A stretch of 56,502 bases of DNA, taken from the NCBI RefSeq assembly GCF_003852525.1, contig NZ_QAJL01000002.1, positions 196,436-252,937 on the forward strand, given 5' to 3'. Under the pieces are notes generated by a model. It was not told the origin of the DNA. It was given only the letters and a program-made list of their open reading frames with translations, and did no database searches. Position numbers and translations under genes: made by a program. This document shows, piece after piece, positions 7,731 to 16,193 of the stretch. This DNA is from Pedobacter sp. KBW06. GTDB lineage: Bacteria > Bacteroidota > Bacteroidia > Sphingobacteriales > Sphingobacteriaceae. Positions within the stretch are counted from its first letter, which is position 1, and each line of letters opens with the position of its first letter.

Positions 7731-10274
7731 TTAATTAAACCCACCCAGTTGTTGGGCAATGCTGAAGGAAAACGTTTTTTGCCCGTTATTCGGAAGTCCC
7801 TGGATTTTGTCAAAAGGAACAGCATAATCGATCCCCAGCAATCCAAATATTGGAAGAAATACCCTTGCGCCAATCCCAACAGAGCGCCTAACATTGAATG
7901 GATTGAATTCAGAAAACTTATTCCAGGTATTTCCTCCCTCTGCAAATGCCACAAGGAATGCAGTAGCAGAAGGACTGGCAATCACAGGATACCTGAGCTC
8001 TAACATGTATTTCGTAAAAATAGGGCTTCCTGATCTTTGTGCATTATCTACATTCGAGCCCCTGGGAATAACAGCACTGTTTTCATAACCACGCATAGCG
8101 ATCAGTTCTGACCCCTGAAGGAAATCAAGGCCCTGCATCCCATCACCTCCCAGTTTGAACCGCTCAAATGCCGGATCCCCTACCGCTTTGTTATAGGATC
8201 CAAGAAAACCAAACTGTGCCTGCGCCTTTAGTACCAGCTTACCAGCCAGTTGGTGAAACCATTGAGATTCAAATTTCCATTTATGGTATTCCGTGAATTT
8301 ATAAAATTGCTTGTCCGAAGCCGTAGCATAGTTCAATTTATTAAGTAAAGAATATGGCGGGGTTGCCTGAATCGTAAATTTAAAGAAGGAACCTCCTGTA
8401 GGAAAAACCGGATGGTTACGGGAATCCCTGCTCAACTCCTGTGATAAATTAATGTTATAAGCCGTACCCGTGCTAAATTTATATCCGGAATAATTATTCA
8501 GGATATATTGCTGAAAACTTAAGGCATGTGTTAACTGAAAATAGTTATCCGGGAAGTTTAACTTTCTGCCCAAACTTACCGTTATCCCGTTTAAACGGAT
8601 CCTACCAGTTGCAGTATTGGGTACAGAGCTATAAACCGACTGCATGGAAGTAAAACCACTGAGTCCGAAGCTTACAGGTTTTTTACCGCCTAACCATGGT
8701 TCAGAGAAAGAAAAGCTGTATGACTGGTAATATTTGCCATTCGTCTGTCCACGTAAACTTAGTTTTTGTCCATCCCCTCTGGGTAATGGCTGAAAACCAC
8801 TTCCGTTTAACAGGTTTTTCAAAGAAAAGTTATTGAAAGTAAGTCCTAAAGTACCGATGATATTACCACCGCCAAAGCCACCCGACAATTCGACCTGATC
8901 TGAAGGTTTTTCTTCTACGGCATATTCAATATCGACTGTTGCTTCCGCTGCATTTGGTTTGGTAATCGGCATTGTTTTAGACTCGTCAAAGTTCCCCATC
9001 TGCCCGATCTCTCGCAAAGTACGAACCACCTGTTCCTTAGAGAACTTTTCACCCGGTTTGGTACGTACTTCACGCAATACGACCTTATCACTTGTAATGG
9101 TATTCCCTTTCACCGTAATCCTGTTATTGGTATACTGAGGACCTTCATAAATGCGTACTTCCACATCAACCGTATCCCCATAGACTTTCGTCTGAACAGG
9201 ATCTACGTGAAAAGTCAAATAACCATCGTTCAGGTACAAACTGGAAACGTCATCACTGTTAGGACTAGCCCTTAATCCCCGCTCTAATCTCGCTTCGCTA
9301 AACACCTCTCCTTTTTCAAGACCAAGGACTTGCTCCAGCTGTTTCCTGGTATATTTCGCGTTACCAACCCAGGTGATATTTCCGAAACGATATTTAGGCC
9401 CTTCAAACAGGTCCAGCCTAATACCCACTGCTTTATCGCTATACTGATAGACACTATCTTTCAGAATTGCCGCATCACGGTAACCTTTATCCTGCAATTT
9501 AGCAATCAATGTTTGCTTATCTTCTTCGTATTTCTCTTTATTAAATTTACCCGAACCAAAGATTTTATAGAATGCCTGCTGCTTGGTCTTTTTCAAAAAC
9601 TTACGCAGTTTCGCGTCAGAAAAGACCTGACTTCCGGTAAAGTTAATTTCATGGACTTTAACCTTGCGGCCTTTTTCTACATCAACTTCGAGAATCATAT
9701 GATTTTCCTGATTGGGATCAATCTTGGCTTTATAAGTTACCGCAGCAAAGAAGTATCCCTTTTCTAATAAATACTTTTTGATGGTACTTGTGGTAGTATT
9801 GTACAGGTTATCATTGATGATCGTCTTGGTCGCTTTTGCATTCAGCTTCTCCAAAATATCTGTTCTTTGAGATTTACTAAGCCCCTGAATATCAAAAGAG
9901 CTCAAACGCGGACGTTCCACCACTTCAATATCAAAGAAAACAGAATCGCCTTCAATCTTAACAATATCCAATTGGACATCATCAAATAAACCTTGTTCCC
10001 AAAGGATTTTAATGGCATTGGCAGTAGCCTCTCCAGGAAGAACAATACGTGTTCCCTTAACCAGTTTTGAAAGGGTAATGATGACATCTTTATCTAAAAA
10101 TTTCGCCCCTGTAAGCGTCACATCTGCTATAGTGTACGTTGTGGGATTAAAATAATCCAGATCCAGGCCATTAACTTTTAATGTAGGAGTCGGAGGATTG
10201 GACTGGGGACGGATCTGTGCCATTGTCGGCAAGCCAATCAATAACAGGAATAACAATGGATAGGTATTTTTCAT
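7731..10274 (-). CDS. bamA: BamA, outer membrane protein assembly factor
   Basis: The Omp85-family protein that inserts beta-barrel proteins into the outer membrane. It is 847 residues with a signal peptide ending near PTMAQ, residue 19. Five POTRA domains lie from about 45 to 425, with recognisable starts such as VADVTLTGAKFLDKDVI and VHEINFTGSQVFS. The C-terminal half is the 16-stranded barrel, beginning with VELSGGFGGGNIIGTLGLTF. The barrel motif LELRYP occurs near residue 764. The upstream region has a six-unit decamer array. The only other Omp85 candidate would be TamA, but five POTRAs favour BamA. Confidence 0.92.
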   Translation of the reverse strand: MKNTYPLLFLLLIGLPTMAQIRPQSNPPTPTLKVNGLDLDYFNPTTYTIADVTLTGAKFLDKDVIITLSKLVKGTRIVLPGEATANAIKILWEQGLFDDVQLDIVKIEGDSVFFDIEVVERPRLSSFDIQGLSKSQRTDILEKLNAKATKTIINDNLYNTTTSTIKKYLLEKGYFFAAVTYKAKIDPNQENHMILEVDVEKGRKVKVHEINFTGSQVFSDAKLRKFLKKTKQQAFYKIFGSGKFNKEKYEEDKQTLIAKLQDKGYRDAAILKDSVYQYSDKAVGIRLDLFEGPKYRFGNITWVGNAKYTRKQLEQVLGLEKGEVFSEARLERGLRASPNSDDVSSLYLNDGYLTFHVDPVQTKVYGDTVDVEVRIYEGPQYTNNRITVKGNTITSDKVVLREVRTKPGEKFSKEQVVRTLREIGQMGNFDESKTMPITKPNAAEATVDIEYAVEEKPSDQVELSGGFGGGNIIGTLGLTFNNFSLKNLLNGSGFQPLPRGDGQKLSLRGQTNGKYYQSYSFSFSEPWLGGKKPVSFGLSGFTSMQSVYSSVPNTATGRIRLNGITVSLGRKLNFPDNYFQLTHALSFQQYILNNYSGYKFSTGTAYNINLSQELSRDSRNHPVFPTGGSFFKFTIQATPPYSLLNKLNYATASDKQFYKFTEYHKWKFESQWFHQLAGKLVLKAQAQFGFLGSYNKAVGDPAFERFKLGGDGMQGLDFLQGSELIAMRGYENSAVIPRGSNVDNAQRSGSPIFTKYMLELRYPVIASPSATAFLVAFAEGGNTWNKFSEFNPFNVRRSVGIGARVFLPIFGLLGIDYAVPFDKIQGLPNNGQKTFSFSIAQQLGGFN

Positions 10275-10310
10275 TTACGGTCTTAAAAACGATCGCAAAC
10301 TAGATTTATC

Positions 10311-10370
10311 ATATGTTAAAATAATTTAAAGTATGTTAAATAACCCTAAAAAACGTTAAGGAATGTTAAG
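10311..10370. repeat. six-unit 10-bp tandem array upstream of bamA
   Basis: Six consecutive decamers keep a common core at exact 10-bp spacing. GTTAA occurs at 10315, 10335, 10355 and 10365, with degenerate units at 10325 (TTTAA) and 10345 (CCTAA). The array begins 37 bp upstream of the bamA start codon, in the region expected for the promoter. The unit AACGTTAAG at 10352-10360 fits the known LytTR half-site pattern [TA][AC][CA]GTTN[AG][TG]. Helically phased TTAAA tracts could alternatively produce intrinsic DNA curvature. Confidence 0.6.
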
Positions 10371-10536
10371 AGATCATTTTAACTCATTGCCAAAGGATAA
10401 ATAGCTTTTTTCCATAAAAAACACACGAAAATAGCTCCTACGGAACTTAACTTTCAGATTTAAGGTCTAAAGTAACAAGGATTCAAACATGCTATTTTTC
10501 CTTAAAGTAAACTCACAAAAAAATCTTAAAATCACA
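10371..10536. other. gene-free AT-rich stretch between bamA and kup
   Basis: With the flanking decamer array and the kup terminator, this completes a 316-bp gene-free gap. No open frame, RNA fold or promoter with both boxes was recognised here. Confidence 0.5.
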
Positions 10537-10561
10537 AAAGGGCTCCTTTCCGGAGCCCTTT
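10537..10561 (-). terminator. intrinsic terminator of kup
   Basis: A 10-bp stem (10537-10546 with 10552-10561) with a 5-nt loop lies 29 bp after the kup stop on the minus strand. The stem's own TTT and the following TTGTGATTTT form the T-rich tail. Confidence 0.85.
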
Positions 10562-10590
10562 ACATTCAATTTTAATAACTTAAAATGATC

Positions 10591-12543
10591 TTAAACCGGA
10601 AGTCTGGTCAATTCGATATCATCAGGTGTCACAAAGATCAATGGAACTTTTTCTACATCCACATAACTGGAATCCAGACCAAAACTTCTCTCCTCAGAAA
10701 GACTGAAACGTTTCAGAATAAAGTAGTAATCCATTACACTTCGCTCATAAAAGCTCAGTTTCGAGAACTTAGACAAATGCTTTTCTAAAAGCACAAATCT
10801 AAAATCTCCTGCAATTTTATGTTTATTAAGTGAAGTATACTGACTGGTAATATCGACTTCTCCATTCTTTACCAGGTCTTCAATTACTTTTCTATACAAC
10901 AGGTTTACACTCTGCTCTACCCGGAATCCCAATTTAAAGTCGATCCGGATCAGCTTGCCTGGAATCAGGAATTCTACTTTGTATTCTCTAGTATAGGGCT
11001 CATCCACTACATCAACATGAACCAGCCAGTAGATGTCTGCCCGTTTGGGCTCCTTTTGAATAATAGAGTAAATAATTTTTGATTCAATCTCTGTTTTAAA
11101 GTTTGCACTTGTCAGATAAACCAGCTGAGAAGAGTATTTCGGAACGGATTCATCTACACTCAGTTCAGAAATGATCTGGTAGTAGTCTTCTATCTCGACA
11201 TATTTAACAAATCTGTTTTTGATTTTTCTGGCAACATACCAACTCCACATTACCGTAAACAGCGCTGAACCGATCAATACGGTCATCCAGCCACCATGGA
11301 AGAATTTCGCAAGATTACCGATAAGGAAGGTCGATTCAATGACACCATAAATGGCTATAAATATCAGAATCACATATAACGGTACTTTTTTACGTTTCAT
11401 ATAGGCCGCCACCAATATCGTGGTCGACAGGAAGGTCAGGTTGATGGCCAATCCATAAGCCCCCTCCATTGCTCCCGATTTTTTGAAAATCAACACTATT
11501 GCCACACACCCAATCCAAAGTAACCAGTTGATAGAAGGTACATAGATCTGCCCTTTTTGATTACTTGGATAATTAATCCGAACCTTTGGCCATAGGTTTA
11601 ACCTCACTGCTTCGGAAATCAGGGTAAATGACCCAGTGATCATCGCCTGGCTGGCAATAACCGCCGCTAATGTTGCCAGGGCAACCATAAACAGCAAATA
11701 AGCAGGGGGCACAATTTCAAAGAATGGGTTTAATTCTACTTCATAATGGGGTCTGTGTAATACCCAAACTCCTTGTCCAAGATAATTCAGAATCAACATC
11801 GTCTTTACAAAAACCCAGCTCACCCTGATGTTGTTCTTTCCGCAATGGCCCATATCGGAATACAAAGCTTCCGCCCCGGTAGTACATAAAAAAACACCAC
11901 CCAAAATGAGTAATGCTGCAGGGTTATTGATTAATAAAGTAATGGCATAGTAAGGATTTAATGCTTTTAAGATGCTGAAATCCTGAACAACAAACAGAAT
12001 TCCAAGTACCCCCAAAGCAGTGAACCATAAAAACATCACCGGACCAAAAAGTTTCCCAACGAGGTTCGTTCCAAACTGCTGTATGATAAACAAAATCGAT
12101 ATGATAATGATAACGATAGGGATGACTGGAACATCAGGGAACTTTAATTGTAAACCCTCGATTGCTGTAGTCACCGTAATACTGGGGGTAATGATCCCAT
12201 CGGCGAGCATCGCGCAGCCCCCTATAACAGCGGGAATGACGAGCCATTTGGCGTTCTTTCGGACCAGAGAGTATAGCGAAAAAATCCCTCCTTCCCCTTT
12301 ATTATCCGCTTTAAGTGTAATGACCACGTATTTAATGGTCGTCTGTAAGGTTAGTGTCCAGATGATACAGGAAATTGCGCCAAGCACTAACTCCGGGGTA
12401 ACCGCCTGTCCGGCTCCCTTTACTACTGTAAAAATTGCCTTTAATGTATAGAGTGGTGAAGTACCAATATCCCCGTAAACAATCCCAAGACTAATGAGTA
12501 ACCCTCCGGCACTGAGCGCATTTAAATTTTTTTGATTTGACAC
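10591..12543 (-). CDS. kup: KUP/HAK/KT family potassium uptake protein
   Basis: A potassium-proton symporter of the inner membrane. It is 650 residues with about twelve membrane segments in the first 430 and a long C-terminal cytoplasmic domain, which is typical of Kup. The N-terminal signature GIVYGDIGTSPLYTLKAIF and the following NKGEGGIFSLY are diagnostic for the family. A -7-like TAAATTTG box lies on the minus strand at 12581-12588 with no clear -33 partner. The gene is divergent from the sorting-domain gene and ends in a strong terminator. Confidence 0.95.
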   Translation of the reverse strand: MSNQKNLNALSAGGLLISLGIVYGDIGTSPLYTLKAIFTVVKGAGQAVTPELVLGAISCIIWTLTLQTTIKYVVITLKADNKGEGGIFSLYSLVRKNAKWLVIPAVIGGCAMLADGIITPSITVTTAIEGLQLKFPDVPVIPIVIIIISILFIIQQFGTNLVGKLFGPVMFLWFTALGVLGILFVVQDFSILKALNPYYAITLLINNPAALLILGGVFLCTTGAEALYSDMGHCGKNNIRVSWVFVKTMLILNYLGQGVWVLHRPHYEVELNPFFEIVPPAYLLFMVALATLAAVIASQAMITGSFTLISEAVRLNLWPKVRINYPSNQKGQIYVPSINWLLWIGCVAIVLIFKKSGAMEGAYGLAINLTFLSTTILVAAYMKRKKVPLYVILIFIAIYGVIESTFLIGNLAKFFHGGWMTVLIGSALFTVMWSWYVARKIKNRFVKYVEIEDYYQIISELSVDESVPKYSSQLVYLTSANFKTEIESKIIYSIIQKEPKRADIYWLVHVDVVDEPYTREYKVEFLIPGKLIRIDFKLGFRVEQSVNLLYRKVIEDLVKNGEVDITSQYTSLNKHKIAGDFRFVLLEKHLSKFSKLSFYERSVMDYYFILKRFSLSEERSFGLDSSYVDVEKVPLIFVTPDDIELTRLPV

Positions 12544-12654
12544 TTTCTTCTAATTATGCGGTAAAATTACAGTAAATAAACAAATTTACAATCCCATAAA
12601 ATGCAGGAGGCTCTCCTTTTTCTATAAAATGCCAAATGTAAGGAACGACGTAAG

Positions 12655-12680
12655 TTGTTAAATATTGTTAAATATTTAAT
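12655..12680. repeat. 10-bp direct repeats in the kup / sorting-domain intergenic region
   Basis: The decamer TTGTTAAATA is repeated perfectly at 12655-12664 and 12665-12674, followed by a degenerate third unit. GTTAA cores fall at 12657 and 12667. The spacing and core are the same as in the array upstream of bamA. It ends about 40 bp upstream of the -7 box of the sorting-domain gene, where an activator could sit. Confidence 0.5.
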
Positions 12681-12695
12681 AAGTAAACAAAATCA

Positions 12696-12727
12696 TTGAT
12701 TTTTTTGTTTTATTATTTATATTTTTG
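12696..12727 (+). promoter_or_regulatory. Bacteroidota-type promoter for the sorting-domain gene
   Basis: A -33 TTG at 12696-12698 is followed after 21 nt by a -7 box TATTTTTG at 12720-12727. Transcription near 12733 leaves only about 8 nt before the ATG at 12741, so upstream in-frame starts are not in the message. Confidence 0.55.
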
Positions 12728-12740
12728 GCATCATCCAAAC

Positions 12741-13253
12741 ATGAATAGAAAACTACGAATAGCGCTGCTCTTAAACATTTTTTGCATTTTATGCATGAGT
12801 GTCTTCTGTAGCCTTAATGTTTTCGCTCAGCGTTCAGATAGTACCATCTCCAATGTAAGGGCAAAAAAGATTTACAAAACACCTCAGATTAAGGCTAATA
12901 TTCCTACCTATAAGCCGAGATCTACTTTTGGATACATTCCATACAATGATGTTGCCAATACAAAGAGCGCTTCCAATATCAAGCAGGATAAAATCCTTAC
13001 TGTACTAAAAGTATATCCAAACCCGGTAAGTGACCAGATCAATCTGATCCTGAGATTAGACCGGGAATCGAATCTTTCGGTAAAAATAATGGACCTTCTG
13101 GGCAATGAAGTGGTAACCCTTTCCAATGAACGGATTCCCTCAGGTGAACAAACAAAAAGTTATACGATCCCTAACCGCTTAAACAGTGGTATTTATTTCC
13201 TAAAGATCGTTTCCGGATCTGAAACTGTTGTAAAACGCATATCCGTTCTATAA
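12741..13253 (+). CDS. secreted T9SS type A sorting-domain protein
   Basis: A 170-residue exported protein. A hydrophobic signal peptide spans residues 1-30 and ends at VFAQ. About 60 residues of low-complexity linker follow, and then a C-terminal sorting domain of type IX secretion from about residue 90. It starts with LKVYPNPVSDQINL and ends with the typical GIYFLKIVSGSETVVKRISV. No separate catalytic or binding domain is visible, so the cargo is essentially linker plus sorting domain. The start at 12741 is chosen because the promoter lies just upstream. It implies that the organism has a type IX secretion system, although none of its genes are in this window. Confidence 0.85.
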   Translation: MNRKLRIALLLNIFCILCMSVFCSLNVFAQRSDSTISNVRAKKIYKTPQIKANIPTYKPRSTFGYIPYNDVANTKSASNIKQDKILTVLKVYPNPVSDQINLILRLDRESNLSVKIMDLLGNEVVTLSNERIPSGEQTKSYTIPNRLNSGIYFLKIVSGSETVVKRISVL

Positions 13254-13342
13254 TTCCCCCTATTCTTTAGTATTTTTGGCCTTGAGGAAACTTTCGGGAT
13301 TTTATCTTGTTAGCTACATAATTATTAAACACAAATCTGAAG

Positions 13343-13954
13343 ATGAAGATAATTGCCATTGGCCGCAACTATGCAGCGCATGCCAAAGAATTAAACAATC
13401 CCATTCCGGGAAGCCCGGTTATATTTCTTAAACCGGATACTGCCGCGTTAAAAGACAACAAACCTTTTTATATCCCTGATTTTTCATCAGACATTCATTA
13501 CGAACTGGAAGTGGTGCTTAAAATCTGTAAGGAAGGAAAACACATTTCAGAAAAGTTCGCCCCCAACTATTATGAAGAACTGGGACTTGGGATCGATTTT
13601 ACAGCAAGAGACATTCAGGCCATCCATAAAGAAAAAGGATTGCCCTGGGAACTGGCTAAAGCATTTGACCAAAGCGCAGCCTTTAGCAACTTTATCCCAA
13701 AAACAGAAATTGAAGACATTTATAACCTCCCATTTGAACTTAAAATTAATGGGGTATCCAGACAAAGTGGAAATACGAAAAATATGATCTTTTCTTATGA
13801 ACACATCATATCCTTTGTCTCCAGATACATCACCTTAAAAAAAGGAGACCTTATCTTTACAGGAACCCCGGAAGGTGTTGGCCAGGTTCATCAGGGCGAT
13901 AAACTGGAAGCCTGGATGGCCGGACAGCAATTACTTAATTTCGATATAAAATAG
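13343..13954 (+). CDS. fumarylacetoacetate hydrolase family protein (acylpyruvase-like)
   Basis: A cytoplasmic enzyme of the FAH superfamily, 203 residues, the short single-domain form related to FAHD1/YcgM, which hydrolyses or decarboxylates acylpyruvates and oxaloacetate. Visible family motifs are IGRNYAAHAKEL at the N-terminus, the metal-binding HYELEVVL near residue 50, LGIDFTARDIQ near residue 80 and the C-terminal GDLIFTGTPEGVG. A TATTTTTG box at 13271-13278 may be its -7 element. The M23 peptidase gene begins 5 bp after the stop, so they are probably co-transcribed. The true substrate cannot be told from the sequence. Confidence 0.88.
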   Translation: MKIIAIGRNYAAHAKELNNPIPGSPVIFLKPDTAALKDNKPFYIPDFSSDIHYELEVVLKICKEGKHISEKFAPNYYEELGLGIDFTARDIQAIHKEKGLPWELAKAFDQSAAFSNFIPKTEIEDIYNLPFELKINGVSRQSGNTKNMIFSYEHIISFVSRYITLKKGDLIFTGTPEGVGQVHQGDKLEAWMAGQQLLNFDIK

Positions 13955-13959
13955 CTTCA

Positions 13960-15681
13960 ATGATTAAAGCAAAATCCCTCCTGCTTTCGCTGGTATTCCT
14001 GACCGGCTTTGCGCAGGCGCAACAAATTTTCAGCAATAACAAATACCCCCTGGTGGATTTCAGATCTCCCCTGGACATTGTCCCTCCGGCACTGGCAGGT
14101 TCATTCGGAGAACTCAGACCAAACCATTTCCATTCCGGAATGGACTACCGGACCAATCAACGTGAAGGATACCCGGTATATGCGATTGCAGACGGCTATA
14201 TCTCCCGCCTGAGGGTACAGAACAGCGGCTTCGGACTTGCATTGTACATCAACCATCCAAATGGTTACACTTCAGTATATGGCCATTTACAGCGCTTTAA
14301 TCCAAAAATAGCAACACAGGTAAAGAACATACAATATCAAAAGAAGTCTTACGAAATAGATGAATTCCCCAACTCTATACAAATTCCGGTACGCAAAGGA
14401 GAGGTAATCGCATATACAGGAAACACAGGGAGTTCAGGAGGTCCGCATTTACACTTTGAAATAAGAGATACCAAGACAGAAGCGACCATCAACCCTCAAT
14501 TGTTTGGCTTTGAGATTCCGGATAATATTCCTCCGGTGATCTATTCGATGTATGTATACCGACTGAATAAAAAAACCTTCAATGAATTTACGCCCAAGCA
14601 ATATTTTCAGGTGATTGGTGGAGCAGGCAATTATAAGCTAAATAAAGTAAACACCATCAACCTCAGCGGAGAAGTGGGTTTTGGAATCATCGCAACCGAT
14701 AAACACAATGGTGCTTCAGGCACCAATGGTGTCTATTCTATTGAACTGGAACTGGATGGTAAGACGGTCTTCACTTCCTCTTTAGAGAAATTTAAATTTG
14801 AAAACAGTAAAGCCATAAATTCTCATATTGATTATCCGACGTTTATCAATACCAGAAAAAGCATTCAAAAAAGCTTCGTGGACCCTGGAAATCCATTAAC
14901 AATTTATAGCAATCTGGTCAATAACGGGAGAATTGACTTCTCAGATGGAAAGCTTCACGAATTAAAATACATCGTTACGGATTCAAAAGGCAATAAGAGT
15001 ATACTTCCTTTTAATGTTCAGGCAGACAGCAAATCGACCATCAGTACTCCGGAGCAGAACCCTGGAACACTCTACTCTTATGCCAATCAAAATGAATTCA
15101 ACAATGGAGAGGTAAAAGTGATTTTCCCTAAAGGAACACTGTATAATGACCTGAATTTCCAATATAAAACGTTACCAAAACCCGCTGGAAATGCTTACTC
15201 TGCTGTTCATCAGATCCAGAATAGCCTGACTCCGCTTCATACGGGATTTGAAATCTGGATTAAAGCAGATAGCAGCTTGAGTAAATATAAAGAAAAGGCA
15301 TTGATCGTGAATACAGGAAGGTCTTCCCAGGGTGGCTACTTCGAGAATGGATATGTAAAAGCAAAGCCCCGGAACTTTGGCGCCTTCTTTATCGCCATAG
15401 ACACCCTCCCTCCTACACTCACACCAATCAATATCAGCGACGGAAAAAATATGGCAGGGATCAGCAAAATGTCCTTTAAATTAAGGGATAACTTATCCGG
15501 CATTAAAAGTTTCAATGGCTTTATTGACGGCAAGTGGATCCTAATGGAGTTTGATACCAAGTCGGCCAGCTTATGGCATACCTTTGATGACAGGACCGCT
15601 CCGGGAAAACATACCCTGGAAGTAATTGTTACTGATATGAAAGACAACAACAGAAACTATTCAATCACGTTTTATAGATAA
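13960..15681 (+). CDS. M23 family metallopeptidase, exported
   Basis: A probable cell-wall endopeptidase or its regulator. It has a signal peptide at residues 1-20 (ending FAQAQ). The M23/LytM core lies at about residues 45-175 with the zinc motif HSGMD (H58, D62) and the later HLH in GGPHLHFEIRD. All expected ligands are present, so it is probably active. The remaining 400 residues have no recognised domain but look beta-rich and Ig-like, including the segment DNLSGIKSFNGFIDGKWILM near the C-terminus. At 573 residues it is a long M23 protein of the kind common in Bacteroidota. It sits between the FAH gene (5 bp upstream) and bcp (4 bp downstream), in one probable operon. Confidence 0.9.
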   Translation: MIKAKSLLLSLVFLTGFAQAQQIFSNNKYPLVDFRSPLDIVPPALAGSFGELRPNHFHSGMDYRTNQREGYPVYAIADGYISRLRVQNSGFGLALYINHPNGYTSVYGHLQRFNPKIATQVKNIQYQKKSYEIDEFPNSIQIPVRKGEVIAYTGNTGSSGGPHLHFEIRDTKTEATINPQLFGFEIPDNIPPVIYSMYVYRLNKKTFNEFTPKQYFQVIGGAGNYKLNKVNTINLSGEVGFGIIATDKHNGASGTNGVYSIELELDGKTVFTSSLEKFKFENSKAINSHIDYPTFINTRKSIQKSFVDPGNPLTIYSNLVNNGRIDFSDGKLHELKYIVTDSKGNKSILPFNVQADSKSTISTPEQNPGTLYSYANQNEFNNGEVKVIFPKGTLYNDLNFQYKTLPKPAGNAYSAVHQIQNSLTPLHTGFEIWIKADSSLSKYKEKALIVNTGRSSQGGYFENGYVKAKPRNFGAFFIAIDTLPPTLTPINISDGKNMAGISKMSFKLRDNLSGIKSFNGFIDGKWILMEFDTKSASLWHTFDDRTAPGKHTLEVIVTDMKDNNRNYSITFYR

Positions 15682-15685
15682 CATT

Positions 15686-16147
15686 ATGAGTGAATTAAAA
15701 GAAGGTCAGGCAGCTCCTGACTTTACCGCAGCAGACCAGAATGGAAATACCGTTTCTTTAAATCAATTTAAAGGCAAAAAAGTAGTCCTTTATTTCTATC
15801 CAAAAGATGATACCCCGGGATGTACTGCCGAAGCCTGCGACTTCCGAGACAATTACCAGGGTTTAACCGCAAAGGGAATTGTGGTATTGGGCGTAAGTGT
15901 AGACGACGAAAAATCTCATCAGAAATTTGCGACAAAGCACAGTCTTCCTTTTACCCTTATAGCAGATACAGACAAAAAGATTGTGGAAGCTTATGGCGTT
16001 TGGGGAGAAAAGAACATGTATGGTAAGAAATACATGGGAACAAACAGAAAAACATTCCTGATTGATGAGGAAGGAAACATCTCACATATCATCAGCAAGG
16101 TAGATACAAAAAACTCAACAGCACAGGTACTGGAGCTGTTAAAATAA
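15686..16147 (+). CDS. bcp: thioredoxin-dependent thiol peroxidase (BCP/PrxQ)
   Basis: A cytoplasmic peroxiredoxin that reduces hydrogen peroxide and organic peroxides with electrons from thioredoxin. The 153-residue length is standard. The active-site segment YPKDDTPGCTAEACDF gives peroxidatic C46 and resolving C51, the usual five-residue spacing of the BCP/PrxQ group. The gene starts 4 bp after the M23 gene and is the last in that run. A strong stem-loop follows. Confidence 0.95.
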   Translation: MSELKEGQAAPDFTAADQNGNTVSLNQFKGKKVVLYFYPKDDTPGCTAEACDFRDNYQGLTAKGIVVLGVSVDDEKSHQKFATKHSLPFTLIADTDKKIVEAYGVWGEKNMYGKKYMGTNRKTFLIDEEGNISHIISKVDTKNSTAQVLELLK

Positions 16148-16155
16148 ACAAGAAC

Positions 16156-16189
16156 ATGACGACGGTGATTGATAAAGCCGTCGTCATAA
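16156..16189. terminator. bidirectional stem-loop between bcp and the hybrid kinase gene
   Basis: A perfect 10-bp stem (16156-16165 with 16178-16187) with a 12-nt loop lies between two convergent genes. The T tract is poor on both strands, so termination may be weak or factor-assisted. Confidence 0.65.
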
Positions 16190-16193
16190 TTCT

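Noticed and set aside
9330..9767. 145-codon plus-strand frame
   Set aside because: It lies wholly antisense to bamA, whose protein is clearly conserved over the same bases.
12020..12451. 143-codon plus-strand frame
   Set aside because: It lies wholly antisense to the conserved membrane core of kup.
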